From NCBI RefSeq assembly GCF_001748365.1, contig NZ_BDHH01000003.1, forward strand, positions 166,303-230,302: a stretch of 64,000 nucleotides of DNA, given 5' to 3'. The stretch comes from Fusibacter sp. 3D3 (lineage in GTDB: Bacteria > Bacillota > Clostridia > Peptostreptococcales > Acidaminobacteraceae). The translations under genes were made by a program, and so were the position numbers. The notes beneath the pieces were generated by a model. It was not told the origin of the DNA and did not search any database. It worked only from the letters and a program-made list of their open reading frames with translations. Of this stretch, positions 18,466 to 27,524 are shown piece by piece (position 1 is the first letter of the stretch; every line of letters starts with the position of its first letter).

Positions 18466-18500
18466 GGAACCCATAAGAGTGTCCGAGAAAGAGGCGTTTT

Positions 18501-20360
18501 ATGAAACAGGATTTAACCATTAGGATATTAGATGAAATAGATGAGGGGATTATCTATTTAAATAAACGCAAAGAGATTGTTTTTTTTAATGAAAAAGCGA
18601 AGGAAATTACCGGTATTTCGTTGAAAAGTGAACGTCATCACCCCGCGGGTAAACTGGAAAAAGGTGATCTGGTTATTTTGATGACAAATCGGTTTGGACT
18701 TGATGATGGACCGCTCAATGAAGCGATCCTAAAAACAATCGGATGTGAAATGCCAGAGCTCAATCAGAAGGAAGCTTTGATTGCCGTGGGCATATATGGA
18801 CATCCTCAGATCAAGGGTGTCCATAAAATATGGTCTCAGTCCGAATTATTGGACTTGCTAGAGTTAAAAGTTAAATTTCTCGGAAACCAGATTCACTGTA
18901 AGATTGAGCAAGTTGAGAAGATAATGTGCATTCAGATTAATTCAGATGTCTTTGAACAACGGTACGCAAAAGCATATGGTCACATGGTGATCGTCAATGG
19001 TGAGACGGGGCAAATCAAGTTTTTTCAAGATAAAGGTTATACGATTAGAAAAGAAAGTATTTTAGAAATATTAGAAGGGGGCACTTTTAGACCTAAAGGC
19101 AATAAGGAAAAGGGTTTGGTCGTAGAAGGGATGCTTTTATCAAAACTTTTCGAATCTGAGCAACTCTTTAGAGCGCTTGAATACATTGACGAAAGCAAAG
19201 TCTTTTCTTCGAGTTCGTTCTTTTTAGATGTAAATCACAGGCCGATGAATTGTCGATTAACCCCTATTTTTGAAGAAGCTCATTTAGAAGGTGTGCTCAT
19301 TAAGTTGAGTGATTTATCTGAAATGAGTGGTCTCTTGACAGAACGCAATGAACTTTTGAAAAGTATTGAAGCCTTAAAAGCGCAGTCGGACTTGTCAACA
19401 GATCAAGAAGCGCTTGAAAAGTTCAGTGATTTTATTGGCAACAGCAGTAGTATTCGCAATGTAAAGTACTTGGCCAATAGAGCAACTGAGATCAAATCCA
19501 ATGTACTGATCACTGGTGAGAGCGGTACAGGTAAAACTTATTTGGCGCGTTTGATTCACGAACATAGTCATTTGACGGGAGAATTTGTGGAAGTAAACTG
19601 TGCAGCAATTCCGCATGGCTTATTTGAAAGTGAGCTCTTTGGATATGAAAGAGGCGCCTTTACTGGTGCTGACCGAAGAGGCAAAAAGGGCTATTTCGAA
19701 ATGGCGGATCAAGGGACTCTGTTTTTAGATGAAATTGGTGAGATCCCGCTTGAAATACAGGTAAAACTCTTGCAAGTTTTGCAGAGCAAAAAGTTTTATA
19801 AGATTGGTTCTAGTGTGCCTACAACAGCAAGTGTAAGGGTTATCACAGCTACGAATCGATCGCTATACGAAGCGGTACAGGAGGGACGGTTTCGAGAAGA
19901 TCTCTATTATCGAATCCATGTTTTCCCGATTCATATGCCCTCTCTGGCAGAGCGTCGTGAGGATCTCTACCCTATCATCAATGACTTGATGAAGAAGATT
20001 AGCGTGAGACTGGATATAAAAGAAAAGCCACTATCGGGCGAGGCCTTTAGTCGCTTGTTAAATCATCCTTGGCAGGGCAATATTCGTGAGCTTGAAAATG
20101 TGCTTGAAAGAGCACTTGCAATCAGTAAAACGAATGTTATCTACCCTGAGCACATCAGTATGTTGGCAGATGAAACCAAAAGTGTGGCGGATGGGATAAA
20201 TTTGAAAGCACGTCTTGAAGCTTATGAAAGCCAAGTTATTAGGGAGACGATTAAAAATGCTGAAAACAATCGAGAGGCCATGATACAGCTTGGATTATCT
20301 AAATCTACATTCTATGATAAACTCAAAAAGTATCATTTAGAATCAGAACTTAAAAGTTGA
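18501..20360 (+). CDS. Sigma-54-dependent activator with N-terminal PAS domain
   Basis: 619 residues. A PAS-like start (ILDEIDEGIIYLNKRKEIVFFNEKA, about 8-45) and a second sensory segment (about 215-300) lead to the AAA+ domain. That domain has Walker A GESGTGKT at about 339-346, the sigma-54 contact loop GAFTGA at about 385-390, Walker B GTLFLDEIGE, and WQGNIRELENVLERAL. A C-terminal Fis-type helix-turn-helix (about 578-615, NREAMIQLGLSKSTFYDKLKKY) binds upstream activator sites. There is no receiver domain, so it probably senses a small molecule. Its targets are unknown; no obvious -24/-12 promoter lies next to it. Its last 28 bases overlap the end of the convergent DUF1836 gene. Confidence 0.9.
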   Translation: MKQDLTIRILDEIDEGIIYLNKRKEIVFFNEKAKEITGISLKSERHHPAGKLEKGDLVILMTNRFGLDDGPLNEAILKTIGCEMPELNQKEALIAVGIYGHPQIKGVHKIWSQSELLDLLELKVKFLGNQIHCKIEQVEKIMCIQINSDVFEQRYAKAYGHMVIVNGETGQIKFFQDKGYTIRKESILEILEGGTFRPKGNKEKGLVVEGMLLSKLFESEQLFRALEYIDESKVFSSSSFFLDVNHRPMNCRLTPIFEEAHLEGVLIKLSDLSEMSGLLTERNELLKSIEALKAQSDLSTDQEALEKFSDFIGNSSSIRNVKYLANRATEIKSNVLITGESGTGKTYLARLIHEHSHLTGEFVEVNCAAIPHGLFESELFGYERGAFTGADRRGKKGYFEMADQGTLFLDEIGEIPLEIQVKLLQVLQSKKFYKIGSSVPTTASVRVITATNRSLYEAVQEGRFREDLYYRIHVFPIHMPSLAERREDLYPIINDLMKKISVRLDIKEKPLSGEAFSRLLNHPWQGNIRELENVLERALAISKTNVIYPEHISMLADETKSVADGINLKARLEAYESQVIRETIKNAENNREAMIQLGLSKSTFYDKLKKYHLESELKS

Positions 20361-20839
20361 TCTAATAACTTTTCGGCGAGCCTTTTTTTTATGGAAGCCT
20401 CAAGTGTTAAGGCTACGATTTGAGAAATCAGCGCTTCATTAGAACTGAAGGCGCCACTTTTATAAGTTTCTTTAAGCGCTATTAGAATGGCCTCTTCAAT
20501 TTGCCTAAAGTGATTATAGGGTTCATCTTCAATTTGATTGAGTGCTTTAATAAGCGACTGAGTATCCTGCAGAGAAAGAACCTGCTTGAAAGTGTAGACC
20601 ATAGTAAGATCCATAATGGCTTCTTTGGAGTATTTTTTCTTTAGAGGTGAAGGGATGACTTCCGCCTTGACATAATTATTAATCATGGTTTTAGTGAAGA
20701 TCAACTCTTTATCGGTACGTTTGTTCGCGCCTAATTTTGTTTCGAAAAATTCAAGGACTTGATCCATGTAAAGCTGAATCTCAGGGATATCGTTGCTATC
20801 AATTGTATCGAAATTCATAAGCTCAGTTTGGATTTTCAT
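20333..20839 (-). CDS. DUF1836 family protein
   Basis: 168 residues, start backed by AGGTGA. The N-terminal signature IPEIQLYMDQVLEFFE, then TKTMINNYVKAEVIPSPLKKKYSKEAI, is characteristic of DUF1836, a Firmicutes family with a MerR-like winged-helix look. Its role is unknown; a regulatory, DNA-binding role is suspected. The gene converges on the sigma-54 activator gene and overlaps it by 28 bases. Confidence 0.85.
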   Translation of the reverse strand: MKIQTELMNFDTIDSNDIPEIQLYMDQVLEFFETKLGANKRTDKELIFTKTMINNYVKAEVIPSPLKKKYSKEAIMDLTMVYTFKQVLSLQDTQSLIKALNQIEDEPYNHFRQIEEAILIALKETYKSGAFSSNEALISQIVALTLEASIKKRLAEKLLDQLLSSDSK

Positions 20840-20990
20840 GGTGTCACCTCATGTTTTTATATTTAACAATAGTATAACATAAAAAAGTATTGAAATATAG
20901 AATACAACGTGGTAATATATCAATATAGCCAGATGTAGTAATCGATACTACATAAAACGTTTTTAATTCTAAATTCATAAGGAGGCTCGT

Positions 20991-21635
20991 ATGAGAGAAC
21001 CTATCAATACATTGACTCATCTTGTGGGCATTGTTATGTCCTTTGTTGGCCTAGTGGTGATGATTGTCAATGCCGTCATGAAACAAAATGTTGTTTACTT
21101 AGTTGGAGGCATCATATTTGGAATGAGCATGATTGCACTTTATAGTGCGTCAACAATATACCATTGGTTTAATGGTAAAAACGAAATTATACTGAGGTTA
21201 CGTAAATTGGACCATGCCATGATCTTTGTGCTCATCGCGGGGACTTATACACCTATTTGCTTGACGGCACTTAAAGGCACGCTTGGAAATTCACTTTTAA
21301 TAGCAGTTTGGGCACTTGCAATTGTCGGCATTGTTATGAAAGTATTGTTCATCCACATGCCGAGATGGTTATCGGCTGGCATGTATCTGTTTCTAGGGTG
21401 GATCAGCATTATATTCATTTATCCACTGTTTAAAGCATTGCCGCTTAATGGATTCTTATGGCTGGTGTTAGGCGGAATCTTCTATACCATTGGTTCTATC
21501 TTTTATGCAACGAAGTCTGAAAAGATCAAGATTGGCAAATTTGGATTTCACGAGATTTTTCATCTTTTTATTCTAGCAGGGACCTTTGCACATTTTGTTT
21601 TAATTAATAATTACATCATGATCGATATGGCATAA
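20991..21635 (+). CDS. Hemolysin III family membrane protein
   Basis: 214 residues with seven hydrophobic helices. The family motifs are present: EPINTLTHLVGIV at the N-terminus, SASTIYHWF, LRKLDHAMIFVLIAGTYTPICL and, near the end, FGFHEIFHLFILAGTFAHF, with the conserved histidines and Asp thought to bind zinc (PAQR/HlyIII superfamily). The cellular role is poorly defined. GGAGG lies 7 bases before the ATG. Confidence 0.92.
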   Translation: MREPINTLTHLVGIVMSFVGLVVMIVNAVMKQNVVYLVGGIIFGMSMIALYSASTIYHWFNGKNEIILRLRKLDHAMIFVLIAGTYTPICLTALKGTLGNSLLIAVWALAIVGIVMKVLFIHMPRWLSAGMYLFLGWISIIFIYPLFKALPLNGFLWLVLGGIFYTIGSIFYATKSEKIKIGKFGFHEIFHLFILAGTFAHFVLINNYIMIDMA

Positions 21636-21637
21636 AA

Positions 21638-21695
21638 AAAGATGCCTCAAGGAAGCGCATTTTGAAAAATGCAATCCTGAGGCATCTTTTTTATG
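21638..21695. terminator. Bidirectional terminator
   Basis: AAAAAAGATGCCTCA at about 21638-21652 and its exact complement TGAGGCATCTTTTTT at about 21677-21691. The stem lies between convergent genes and ends in T runs on both strands; the loop contains a second small hairpin (GCATTTT/AAAATGC). Confidence 0.9.
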
Positions 21696-21746
21696 ATATG
21701 ATTTTTTATCTAATACGTCTAAATTTAACGGCTAAATCTAATGCCT

Positions 21747-22838
21747 CTAACCTTGCTGAGGCATTTTTTGGTGTGCTTCACGCTTTTCTATAAATTTCAT
21801 AATGAGAATTTTGGCGATAGCACCGAGCGGGATCGCAAGCAATATGCCGAGTAGACCGCCAAAGCCCCCGCCGATGGAGATCGATAAAATAATCCAAATG
21901 GGTTTTAAACCGATATAATTGCCCATGACTTTTGGGCCTACTATGGAACCGTCAACTTGTTGTAAAATGACTATGAAAATAGCAACCCAGAGCGCTTTTA
22001 CGGGATCGTACATAAAGGTGGTGAGTATGGCGGGTACAGCACCGATAAAAGGTCCAAAGTAGGGAATCACATTGGTGAGGCATATGATGAAACCCAAGAC
22101 AATGGCATACTTCACACCTAAAATACTGAAACCGACGAAAGCCAAAATGCCGATGATAAATGCTTCCACAATGAGACCCGTCAAGAAGTGTGAAAAAACA
22201 TTGTTGACATCGCCTAAAAAGTCAAAGAATGGAGATGCTTTTTTCTTGGAAATAAATGCATGGATCAATTGGGTAAAACTTTTTTTAAGCGAGTCTTTAT
22301 CTGCTAACATGTAAATCGAGATGATAATGCCAAGAATGATGTTGAAGAATACAAGCGCGAAGCCCACAAGGCCCTCGATAATGTTAGTGAGCAAGAGATT
22401 GCTGAATTTCGATAAAAGTTCTGCACCCTTACTGAGGTTGTCGTAGATGATGGTGTCATAAGCACCGAAATCATAAGACTGAAGTTGTGCTGGAATTTGC
22501 TCCCCCCATTTGGAGATATCCGAAATGAGCTTAGAGCCATTGTCATATATCTTTGGAACCAGACTCACTGAAAAAATGGTCAAGATGAGCAGAAGTGCCA
22601 AATAGGTTATCAAAATAACATATATGCGCTTTATTTTAAATCTTTTCTCCAACTTAGTTATGGGCTGATTTAATATATAGGCAATTGCAAAACCAATGAA
22701 GAAAGGGGTGAGGACATTTAAAAATTTAGAAAAAATAGACATCACACCAGCCCGGTCCATAATGAGCCAAACCGTTAGAAAGGTAGCGATACACACGACA
22801 ATGACATATTCGATAAATTTACGTTTTTCTTTTAGCAT
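21747..22838 (-). CDS. AI-2E family transporter (permease)
   Basis: 363 residues from the ATG at 22838 (AAAGGGG 6 bases upstream); a TTG 18 bases further up is in front of that site and is rejected. About eight hydrophobic helices; the C-terminal signature is LTNVIPYFGPFIGAVPA, then VDGSIVGPKVMGNYIGLKPIWIIL. The family includes YdiK/TqsA-like exporters and Na+/H+ antiporters, so AI-2 export is possible but not shown. A full AI-2 uptake locus begins only 4 kb away, which makes that possibility worth noting. Confidence 0.88.
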   Translation of the reverse strand: MLKEKRKFIEYVIVVCIATFLTVWLIMDRAGVMSIFSKFLNVLTPFFIGFAIAYILNQPITKLEKRFKIKRIYVILITYLALLLILTIFSVSLVPKIYDNGSKLISDISKWGEQIPAQLQSYDFGAYDTIIYDNLSKGAELLSKFSNLLLTNIIEGLVGFALVFFNIILGIIISIYMLADKDSLKKSFTQLIHAFISKKKASPFFDFLGDVNNVFSHFLTGLIVEAFIIGILAFVGFSILGVKYAIVLGFIICLTNVIPYFGPFIGAVPAILTTFMYDPVKALWVAIFIVILQQVDGSIVGPKVMGNYIGLKPIWIILSISIGGGFGGLLGILLAIPLGAIAKILIMKFIEKREAHQKMPQQG

Positions 22839-23002
22839 ATAGATCCCCTTTGTCAATTTATAAGTAACTTACTTCATATTACACTATTTATATTAAAACC
22901 GGGTTAAAAATCGTAAGAAATCGTAAAAAAGTGTTCTAAATAGGGTATAATATGGTAACCGTTTAGAAAATCAATGTGAGCCCCTAATGCTGAAATGGAG
23001 TT

Positions 23003-23914
23003 GTGCGGAGTATGTTAGAAAATCAAAAAGCAGATCTGATACAGTCAAAAGCTATATTGAGCTCAATTAAAGAAGGTGCTGATACTTGGTTTGGATTGCG
23101 CTATAATATGAATCTTTATAGAGGCTGCCAACACGGCTGCATTTATTGTGATTCTAGGAGTGCTTGTTATCGAATGGATGCACTAGATCATATTTATGTG
23201 AAGGAGAATGCACTCGAACTTCTCGAGAAGGCGCTTGCAGGGAAACGCAATAAAGGCACAATCGGATTTGGTTCTATGAACGATCCCTATATGCCTCTAG
23301 AAGCGCAATATCAGCTTACAAGAGGTGCACTTGAGATCATATGTGCCTATCGGTTTCCCATACACATCATTACTAAAAGTGATCTGGTGGTAAGGGATAT
23401 TGAACTGCTTCGTAAGATCAGCAGTATTTACGCAGCGGTTTCTTTCACCATAACAACGTACGATGACGATTTGGCAAGTGTGTTAGAACCCCATGCACCA
23501 GTGAGTTCTAAACGATTTGAGGCGATGAAAAAATTGTCGGATGCTGGGGTGTATACTGGGGTAACTTTGATGCCCATTCTACCCTACATTAATGACAATC
23601 CTGAAAATATAAGGCAAATTCTCGTTGCCGCAAAGGCTAATGGTGCAAAATATGTGATCGGCGCCATGGGTTTAACTCTGAGAGAAGGGTCCAGAGAATA
23701 TTACTATAAGAAGTTAGAGGTGCATTTTCCAGGACTAAAGTCAAAATACGAAAGACGTTATAATTCAAGTTATAGCGTAAAACCTGAACAACACAAGCTG
23801 CTCTATAAAGTCTTCTATGAAACCTGTGCAGAACTTGGTCTTGCCACAAAAATGAATTTTTACAGTTCCAAAGAGACGTCGGATCAGTTCGAACAACTGA
23901 CCTTTAACATATGA
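23003..23914 (+). CDS. SPL-family radical SAM protein
   Basis: 303 residues. The radical SAM cluster motif is in LYRGCQHGCIYCDSRSACY (C-x3-C-x2-C), with the GFGSMNDPYMPLE and HIITKSDLVVRD segments that mark the SplB-like/Rv2578c group. Members include spore photoproduct lyase and many uncharacterised relatives, so repair of spore photoproduct is not assured. The start is uncertain: GTG at 23003 has GGAG only 2 bases away, and ATG at 23012 may be the true start. Confidence 0.85.
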   Translation: MRSMLENQKADLIQSKAILSSIKEGADTWFGLRYNMNLYRGCQHGCIYCDSRSACYRMDALDHIYVKENALELLEKALAGKRNKGTIGFGSMNDPYMPLEAQYQLTRGALEIICAYRFPIHIITKSDLVVRDIELLRKISSIYAAVSFTITTYDDDLASVLEPHAPVSSKRFEAMKKLSDAGVYTGVTLMPILPYINDNPENIRQILVAAKANGAKYVIGAMGLTLREGSREYYYKKLEVHFPGLKSKYERRYNSSYSVKPEQHKLLYKVFYETCAELGLATKMNFYSSKETSDQFEQLTFNI

Positions 23915-23981
23915 ATGATCTTGAAACGTTTATCTTACTCAAACTTGAGTTTTCCAAAAAATACTTATAGATGGAGGCAAT

Positions 23982-24770
23982 ATGAAATCTGAAACGCGGA
24001 TTCCCCAAAATTTAAAAAAACATTTAGAGGATATTGATTTATATTTTGCAAAGATGCTTGAAAGTGATTTTAGCCACAAGGGCATCCATGAGTATCGTGA
24101 AAGCATAAGACGATTTAGAGCCATTTTATTTTTTTATGAGCCCTTTATTAAAAACGCAGACTATACAACTTTAGATAAAATATCTAAAATGCATTTTAAT
24201 GCAACTTCACTTATTCGAGAATTGGATGTTTTTGAAGAAAGTTATGGACATATCATGAATGAAGCGACCGTTGTTAAAATTAATAAAATAAAAGCGCCTT
24301 TGAAAGATACGCTCAGGGCAAATGCGGAGAAAATGAAGGAGGCTACTTTTGGGACCTTTGAAATTCATATTAAACAGAACATGGAATTGAAAGCCTATGA
24401 TGAGTTCGAGAAGATGCGACAAGCTGAACTCTTCGAAGTCTTTGTGGAGAGATCTGCTTTTGATCAAGAAAATGTTGAGAAATCAATCCATGCTAAAAGA
24501 ATGTTGGCAAAAAAAATCCGTTACATTCATTGCCTTTTAATGCCGAAAAAAGAAGATTTGAAGCAGTTGAACAATCTATTAGATGCCTTTCAGATGGTGG
24601 CAAAGGCACTTCACGATGTCTGCGTCAATTTGAGATTTATCGGTTATTATGAGCTTGATGATCAAGCGCTGTTGGATGAACTTGTGAAAGATCATGCGGC
24701 GTATCTCAAAAAAGCAGATTATCTCTTTGAACGCGTGCGTGAGGTCTTTGAGAGTTACTTGGCGTTTTGA
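23982..24770 (+). CDS. CHAD-domain protein
   Basis: 262 residues. Helix-rich with the conserved histidine/basic pattern of CHAD: HEYRESIRRFRAILFFYEPF near residue 30, ATSLIRELDVFEE, KRMLAKKIRYIHCLL near 170 and AFQMVAKALHDVCVNLRF. CHAD domains bind polyphosphate through these basic faces. No polyphosphate kinase or CYTH partner is nearby. AGATGGAGG precedes the ATG. Confidence 0.85.
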   Translation: MKSETRIPQNLKKHLEDIDLYFAKMLESDFSHKGIHEYRESIRRFRAILFFYEPFIKNADYTTLDKISKMHFNATSLIRELDVFEESYGHIMNEATVVKINKIKAPLKDTLRANAEKMKEATFGTFEIHIKQNMELKAYDEFEKMRQAELFEVFVERSAFDQENVEKSIHAKRMLAKKIRYIHCLLMPKKEDLKQLNNLLDAFQMVAKALHDVCVNLRFIGYYELDDQALLDELVKDHAAYLKKADYLFERVREVFESYLAF

Positions 24771-24794
24771 TACTCTAACTCAATATTAGAAATG

Positions 24795-24827
24795 AAAAAA
24801 GACTCTCGGGGGATGAGAGTCTTTTTC
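24795..24827 (+). terminator. Terminator after the CHAD gene
   Basis: AAAAAAGACTCTC and GAGAGTCTTTTT pair around a short loop (24795-24827). Confidence 0.85.
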
Positions 24828-25198
24828 CTTTATGTTAGTCGTTGTTGGAGGGGAGTTGACACGGGGGGACGTGTCAATGAGTAAGCGTTTTGTTGCTTGG
24901 CAATTTATCAATAATTTGAAATTGGCAGTTTAGGTCTCAAGGAGGGGAGTTCCTTTCGACTTCTTTATAATACTGTATACTTGTTAAGGTGGGATTAACA
25001 GAGTGTTAAAGAGCTAATAAGAAACCGTGAACAATATAAAAACACAAGTATTCTGATCAATCTTCTGATTTTATGGTGATTATAAAGGTGCGAATATCAC
25101 AAAATCCTTTACAAATCGTGGGAAATAAAGATAAAATAGTAGTAACTATTAATGAAATGAAATATTTGGTTTTGATTTAGCTTTTGGGGGGCATACTT
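24828..25198. other. Intergenic region with repeated G-rich motif and short palindrome
   Basis: About 370 bases without a convincing gene. GGAGGGGAGTT occurs twice (24847-24857 and 24941-24951), and TTGACACG/CGTGTCAA (24856-24863 and 24870-24877) makes a perfect 8-base hairpin. An 18-codon frame starts at 24877 behind GGGGGGA and ends at 24933. A TATAAT-like element is at about 24966-24971 and the GNAT gene's ribosome site at about 25186. This could be a structured leader, but I cannot assign a known RNA family. Confidence 0.4.
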
Positions 25199-25645
25199 AT
25201 GAAATGTGTGATTAAAAGATTTGATGATTTGACGATTAATGAACTCTACGATGTGATGCAATTGCGATTTGAGGTTTTTGTGATGGAACAAAAATGCCTT
25301 TATCAAGATATTGATGGTAAAGATCGAAAAGCCTATCATTTAATGTGCAAAGGTGACGCGGGGGAATTGCTGGGTTATTTAAGAATATTGGATGCAGGTG
25401 TCAGTTACGAAGAAACGTCAATTGGAAGAGTTGTGGTCAGCGAGCAGGGTAGAGGTCAAGGTCTGGGGAAAAAGATCATGGAAGAGGCGATTTCGTTTAT
25501 TAAAACGGTTAGACATATTGAGTGGATTAGAATCTCGGCACAAGCTTATTTGCTTGATTTTTACACGGGCCTTGGATTTGAATCGGTTTCAGATGAATAT
25601 CTAGAAGATGATATTCCGCATATAGAAATGTTGTTAAAACGATAG
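25199..25645 (+). CDS. ElaA-type GNAT N-acetyltransferase
   Basis: 148 residues from the ATG at 25199, with TTGGGGGG upstream; a TTG inside that ribosome site is rejected as start. The ElaA signature is LYDVMQLRFEVFVMEQKCLYQDIDGKD. Acetyl-CoA binding motif A is IGRVVVSEQGRGQGLGKKIMEEA. The acceptor is unknown. The gene is followed at 10 bases by an HNH gene, probably in one transcript. Confidence 0.85.
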   Translation: MKCVIKRFDDLTINELYDVMQLRFEVFVMEQKCLYQDIDGKDRKAYHLMCKGDAGELLGYLRILDAGVSYEETSIGRVVVSEQGRGQGLGKKIMEEAISFIKTVRHIEWIRISAQAYLLDFYTGLGFESVSDEYLEDDIPHIEMLLKR

Positions 25646-25655
25646 AGGAGGCATC

Positions 25656-26072
25656 GTGATTCACAAGAAAACAATCAAGGCATATGTTTATACACGTGAC
25701 CAAGGAAAGTGCTATCACTGTGGTAAATTGATTCGACTGAATCGGACGACATTGGATCATTACTTTCCGAAGAGCTTGGGCGGGACAGAAGAATTTTTTA
25801 ACCTAGTCACTTGCTGTAAACCCTGTAATCGTATGAAAAAGAGCGCTGTGCCAAAGGATTGGGTGGCTATTAATATAGCGCTTTTTAAAAGAGCTGTATC
25901 GGATGGGAAGGTGAGCAATCCACCATGCGATTTAGACGAGTTGATAATCCTTGCTCATGGTGTTGAGTCGGTCTTTAGAAATAAAGTCAATACGGTGTTT
26001 GAGGGTGAGGGCTATCGTCTTTACGTGAAAGAAAATAAGATCTATAAGATTGTACGATTTCATCATGAATAG
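25656..26072 (+). CDS. HNH endonuclease-fold protein
   Basis: 138 residues from GTG with GAGGAGG 6 bases upstream. Zinc knuckles C19-x2-C22 and C54-x2-C57 frame the HNH core (LDHYFPKSLGG with D34 and H35, then N49 in FNLVTCCKPCNRMKK). This is the McrA/5-methylcytosine-type HNH layout found in many stand-alone chromosomal proteins. The C-terminal 60 residues are not assigned. The biological target is unknown. Confidence 0.85.
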   Translation: MIHKKTIKAYVYTRDQGKCYHCGKLIRLNRTTLDHYFPKSLGGTEEFFNLVTCCKPCNRMKKSAVPKDWVAINIALFKRAVSDGKVSNPPCDLDELIILAHGVESVFRNKVNTVFEGEGYRLYVKENKIYKIVRFHHE

Positions 26073-26129
26073 TGCGAAAAATCCAAGTCAATTAGAACAA
26101 AGGGCGAGATTCGATCTCCAAAAATTGAG

Positions 26130-26177
26130 TAAAACAAAAAATGAACCTCTTATCTTAAACAACGAGATAAGAGGTTC
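26130..26177 (-). terminator. Terminator of the leftward lsr operon
   Basis: A perfect 13-base stem GAACCTCTTATCT/AGATAAGAGGTTC (26143-26155 and 26165-26177) with a 9-base loop. Read on the minus strand it runs into ATTTTTTGTTTT. It follows the stop of lsrF by about 35 bases. Confidence 0.85.
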
Positions 26178-26211
26178 TATTGATATCAGGGGATGATAAC
26201 GGTTTAAAAAA

Positions 26212-27099
26212 TTACTTTTGTGCTTTTAAAGTATTGAACATTTCAAGTGCTTCTTTGTGATCAATGCCATTGTGGACAATAGCGCGAACGGCCTGAACCA
26301 TCGCAGTTGGATCTTCAGATTGGAAGATGTTTCTGCCCATATCCACACCAGCAGCACCCATTGAAATCGCATTGTAGCACATTTCAAGTGCTTCTGATTC
26401 TGGAATCTTTTTGCCACCAGCGATAACGATTGGTACAGGACATGCTGCGATGACACTTTCAAAATCATCACAGTAATAACATTTGACAACTTGTGCACCC
26501 ACTTCAGCGATAATACGCGTTGCTAGTCTAAAGTATTTTGCATTTCTCTCCATGTCTTTTCCAACAGCAACAACGCCCATTGTAGGAACGCCATAAGTGT
26601 TGCCCGAGTTGATGACCTTCGAAAGATTTTCAATTGATTTTCTTTGGTTGGGTGCACCGATAAAGACTTGGCTCGCCATTAAATCTGCATTCATTCTAAT
26701 CGCTTCAGCGATGTCCACGGAGATGATTTCGTCACTGAGATCCTCATCTAATATAGAAGAGCCTGAAGTCACTCTAAGTGCAATTGCCTTGTTGCCAGTG
26801 AGTGTTGGGTTAATGCAGGTGGTCATACCACCACGTGTGCCCATGAAACAGTCGATATACTCTGCAAGTGGTGGAATGTTGAGGTCAAGTCTTTCAAGGC
26901 CTGATGTTGGGCCTAAAAAGTAGCCGTGATCAAATGCAAGCATTAATGATTTGCCTGAAACTGGATTGAAAACTTTGCTGAGTCTGGATTTCATGCCCCA
27001 GCTGTAATGACCAGCCCCTTTTACATAAAAACCATCAGAGTTTTGTTCGATGCCTATGCCGTAATTTTTCGCTTCTAAAATACCATCTTTATCTGCCAT
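26212..27099 (-). CDS. lsrF: LsrF, phospho-AI-2 derivative thiolase
   Basis: 295 residues from the ATG at 27099 (AAAGGAGG 7 bases upstream; a farther ATG at 27126 lacks a site). A class I aldolase-like TIM barrel: LMLAFDHGYFLGPTSG at the N-terminus, the catalytic lysine region VVKCYYCDDF, and VIAGGKKIPESEALEM, then AAGVDMGRNIFQSEDP. LsrF transfers an acetyl group from 3-hydroxy-5-phosphonooxypentane-2,4-dione to CoA, the last step of AI-2 breakdown. It is the last gene of the lsrR-lsrK-cupin-lsrF unit. Confidence 0.93.
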   Translation of the reverse strand: MADKDGILEAKNYGIGIEQNSDGFYVKGAGHYSWGMKSRLSKVFNPVSGKSLMLAFDHGYFLGPTSGLERLDLNIPPLAEYIDCFMGTRGGMTTCINPTLTGNKAIALRVTSGSSILDEDLSDEIISVDIAEAIRMNADLMASQVFIGAPNQRKSIENLSKVINSGNTYGVPTMGVVAVGKDMERNAKYFRLATRIIAEVGAQVVKCYYCDDFESVIAACPVPIVIAGGKKIPESEALEMCYNAISMGAAGVDMGRNIFQSEDPTAMVQAVRAIVHNGIDHKEALEMFNTLKAQK

Positions 27100-27145
27100 G
27101 AGTTTGCCTCCTTTAATCTTATGCATTATGACGATTCATAATGCT

Positions 27146-27484
27146 TTATTCTTGAACGTACTTATCTTGATCTTGGAACGGTGCGAGCATAAATACAGCT
27201 TTTGCATTTGAAGTGCTGTTGTTTATAATATAGTGTGTTTCTCCAGGTTCAGCTGTAATCAAGTCGCCTTGAACACATTTCACAAGAACATCGTCTATAT
27301 AAAAATCAAGTTCGCCTTCAATGATGAGAAAGCTTTCTTCCATAATTTTATGATGATGACCTTGAAAATCTTGTCCTGGTTTAAAGACGACAACACCGCT
27401 GCTGAGATGTGGACCTCTTCTCAAGTACTTTGGGCCACTATCTCCAAACCGATATTCTCGTTCGGATTCGTTTACCTTTACCAT
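27146..27484 (-). CDS. Cupin protein of the AI-2 operon (in the place of LsrG)
   Basis: 112 residues, a single cupin barrel. Motif 1 is GHHHKIMEESFLIIEGELDF (two or three His and a Glu for metal) and motif 2 is PGETHYIINN. It lies between lsrK and lsrF, where lsr loci usually carry lsrG, the isomerase of phospho-AI-2; no lsrG-type ABM protein is seen in the window. I infer that the cupin does the LsrG isomerase step or binds the same intermediate. AGAGGTGAA precedes the ATG. Confidence 0.85.
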   Translation of the reverse strand: MVKVNESEREYRFGDSGPKYLRRGPHLSSGVVVFKPGQDFQGHHHKIMEESFLIIEGELDFYIDDVLVKCVQGDLITAEPGETHYIINNSTSNAKAVFMLAPFQDQDKYVQE

Positions 27485-27524
27485 TTCTTCACCTCTTTTA
27501 TTTTAATTTTAGGATCACTAACTT

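Noticed and set aside
18312-18500. Lysine riboswitch upstream of lysA
   Set aside because: The leader from the predicted promoter is only about 60 bases, too short, and none of the conserved L-box segments is visible.
24877-24933. 18-codon frame MSKRFVAWQFINNLKLAV as a gene
   Set aside because: Has a G-rich site upstream but no conservation evidence; mentioned only as part of the intergenic region.
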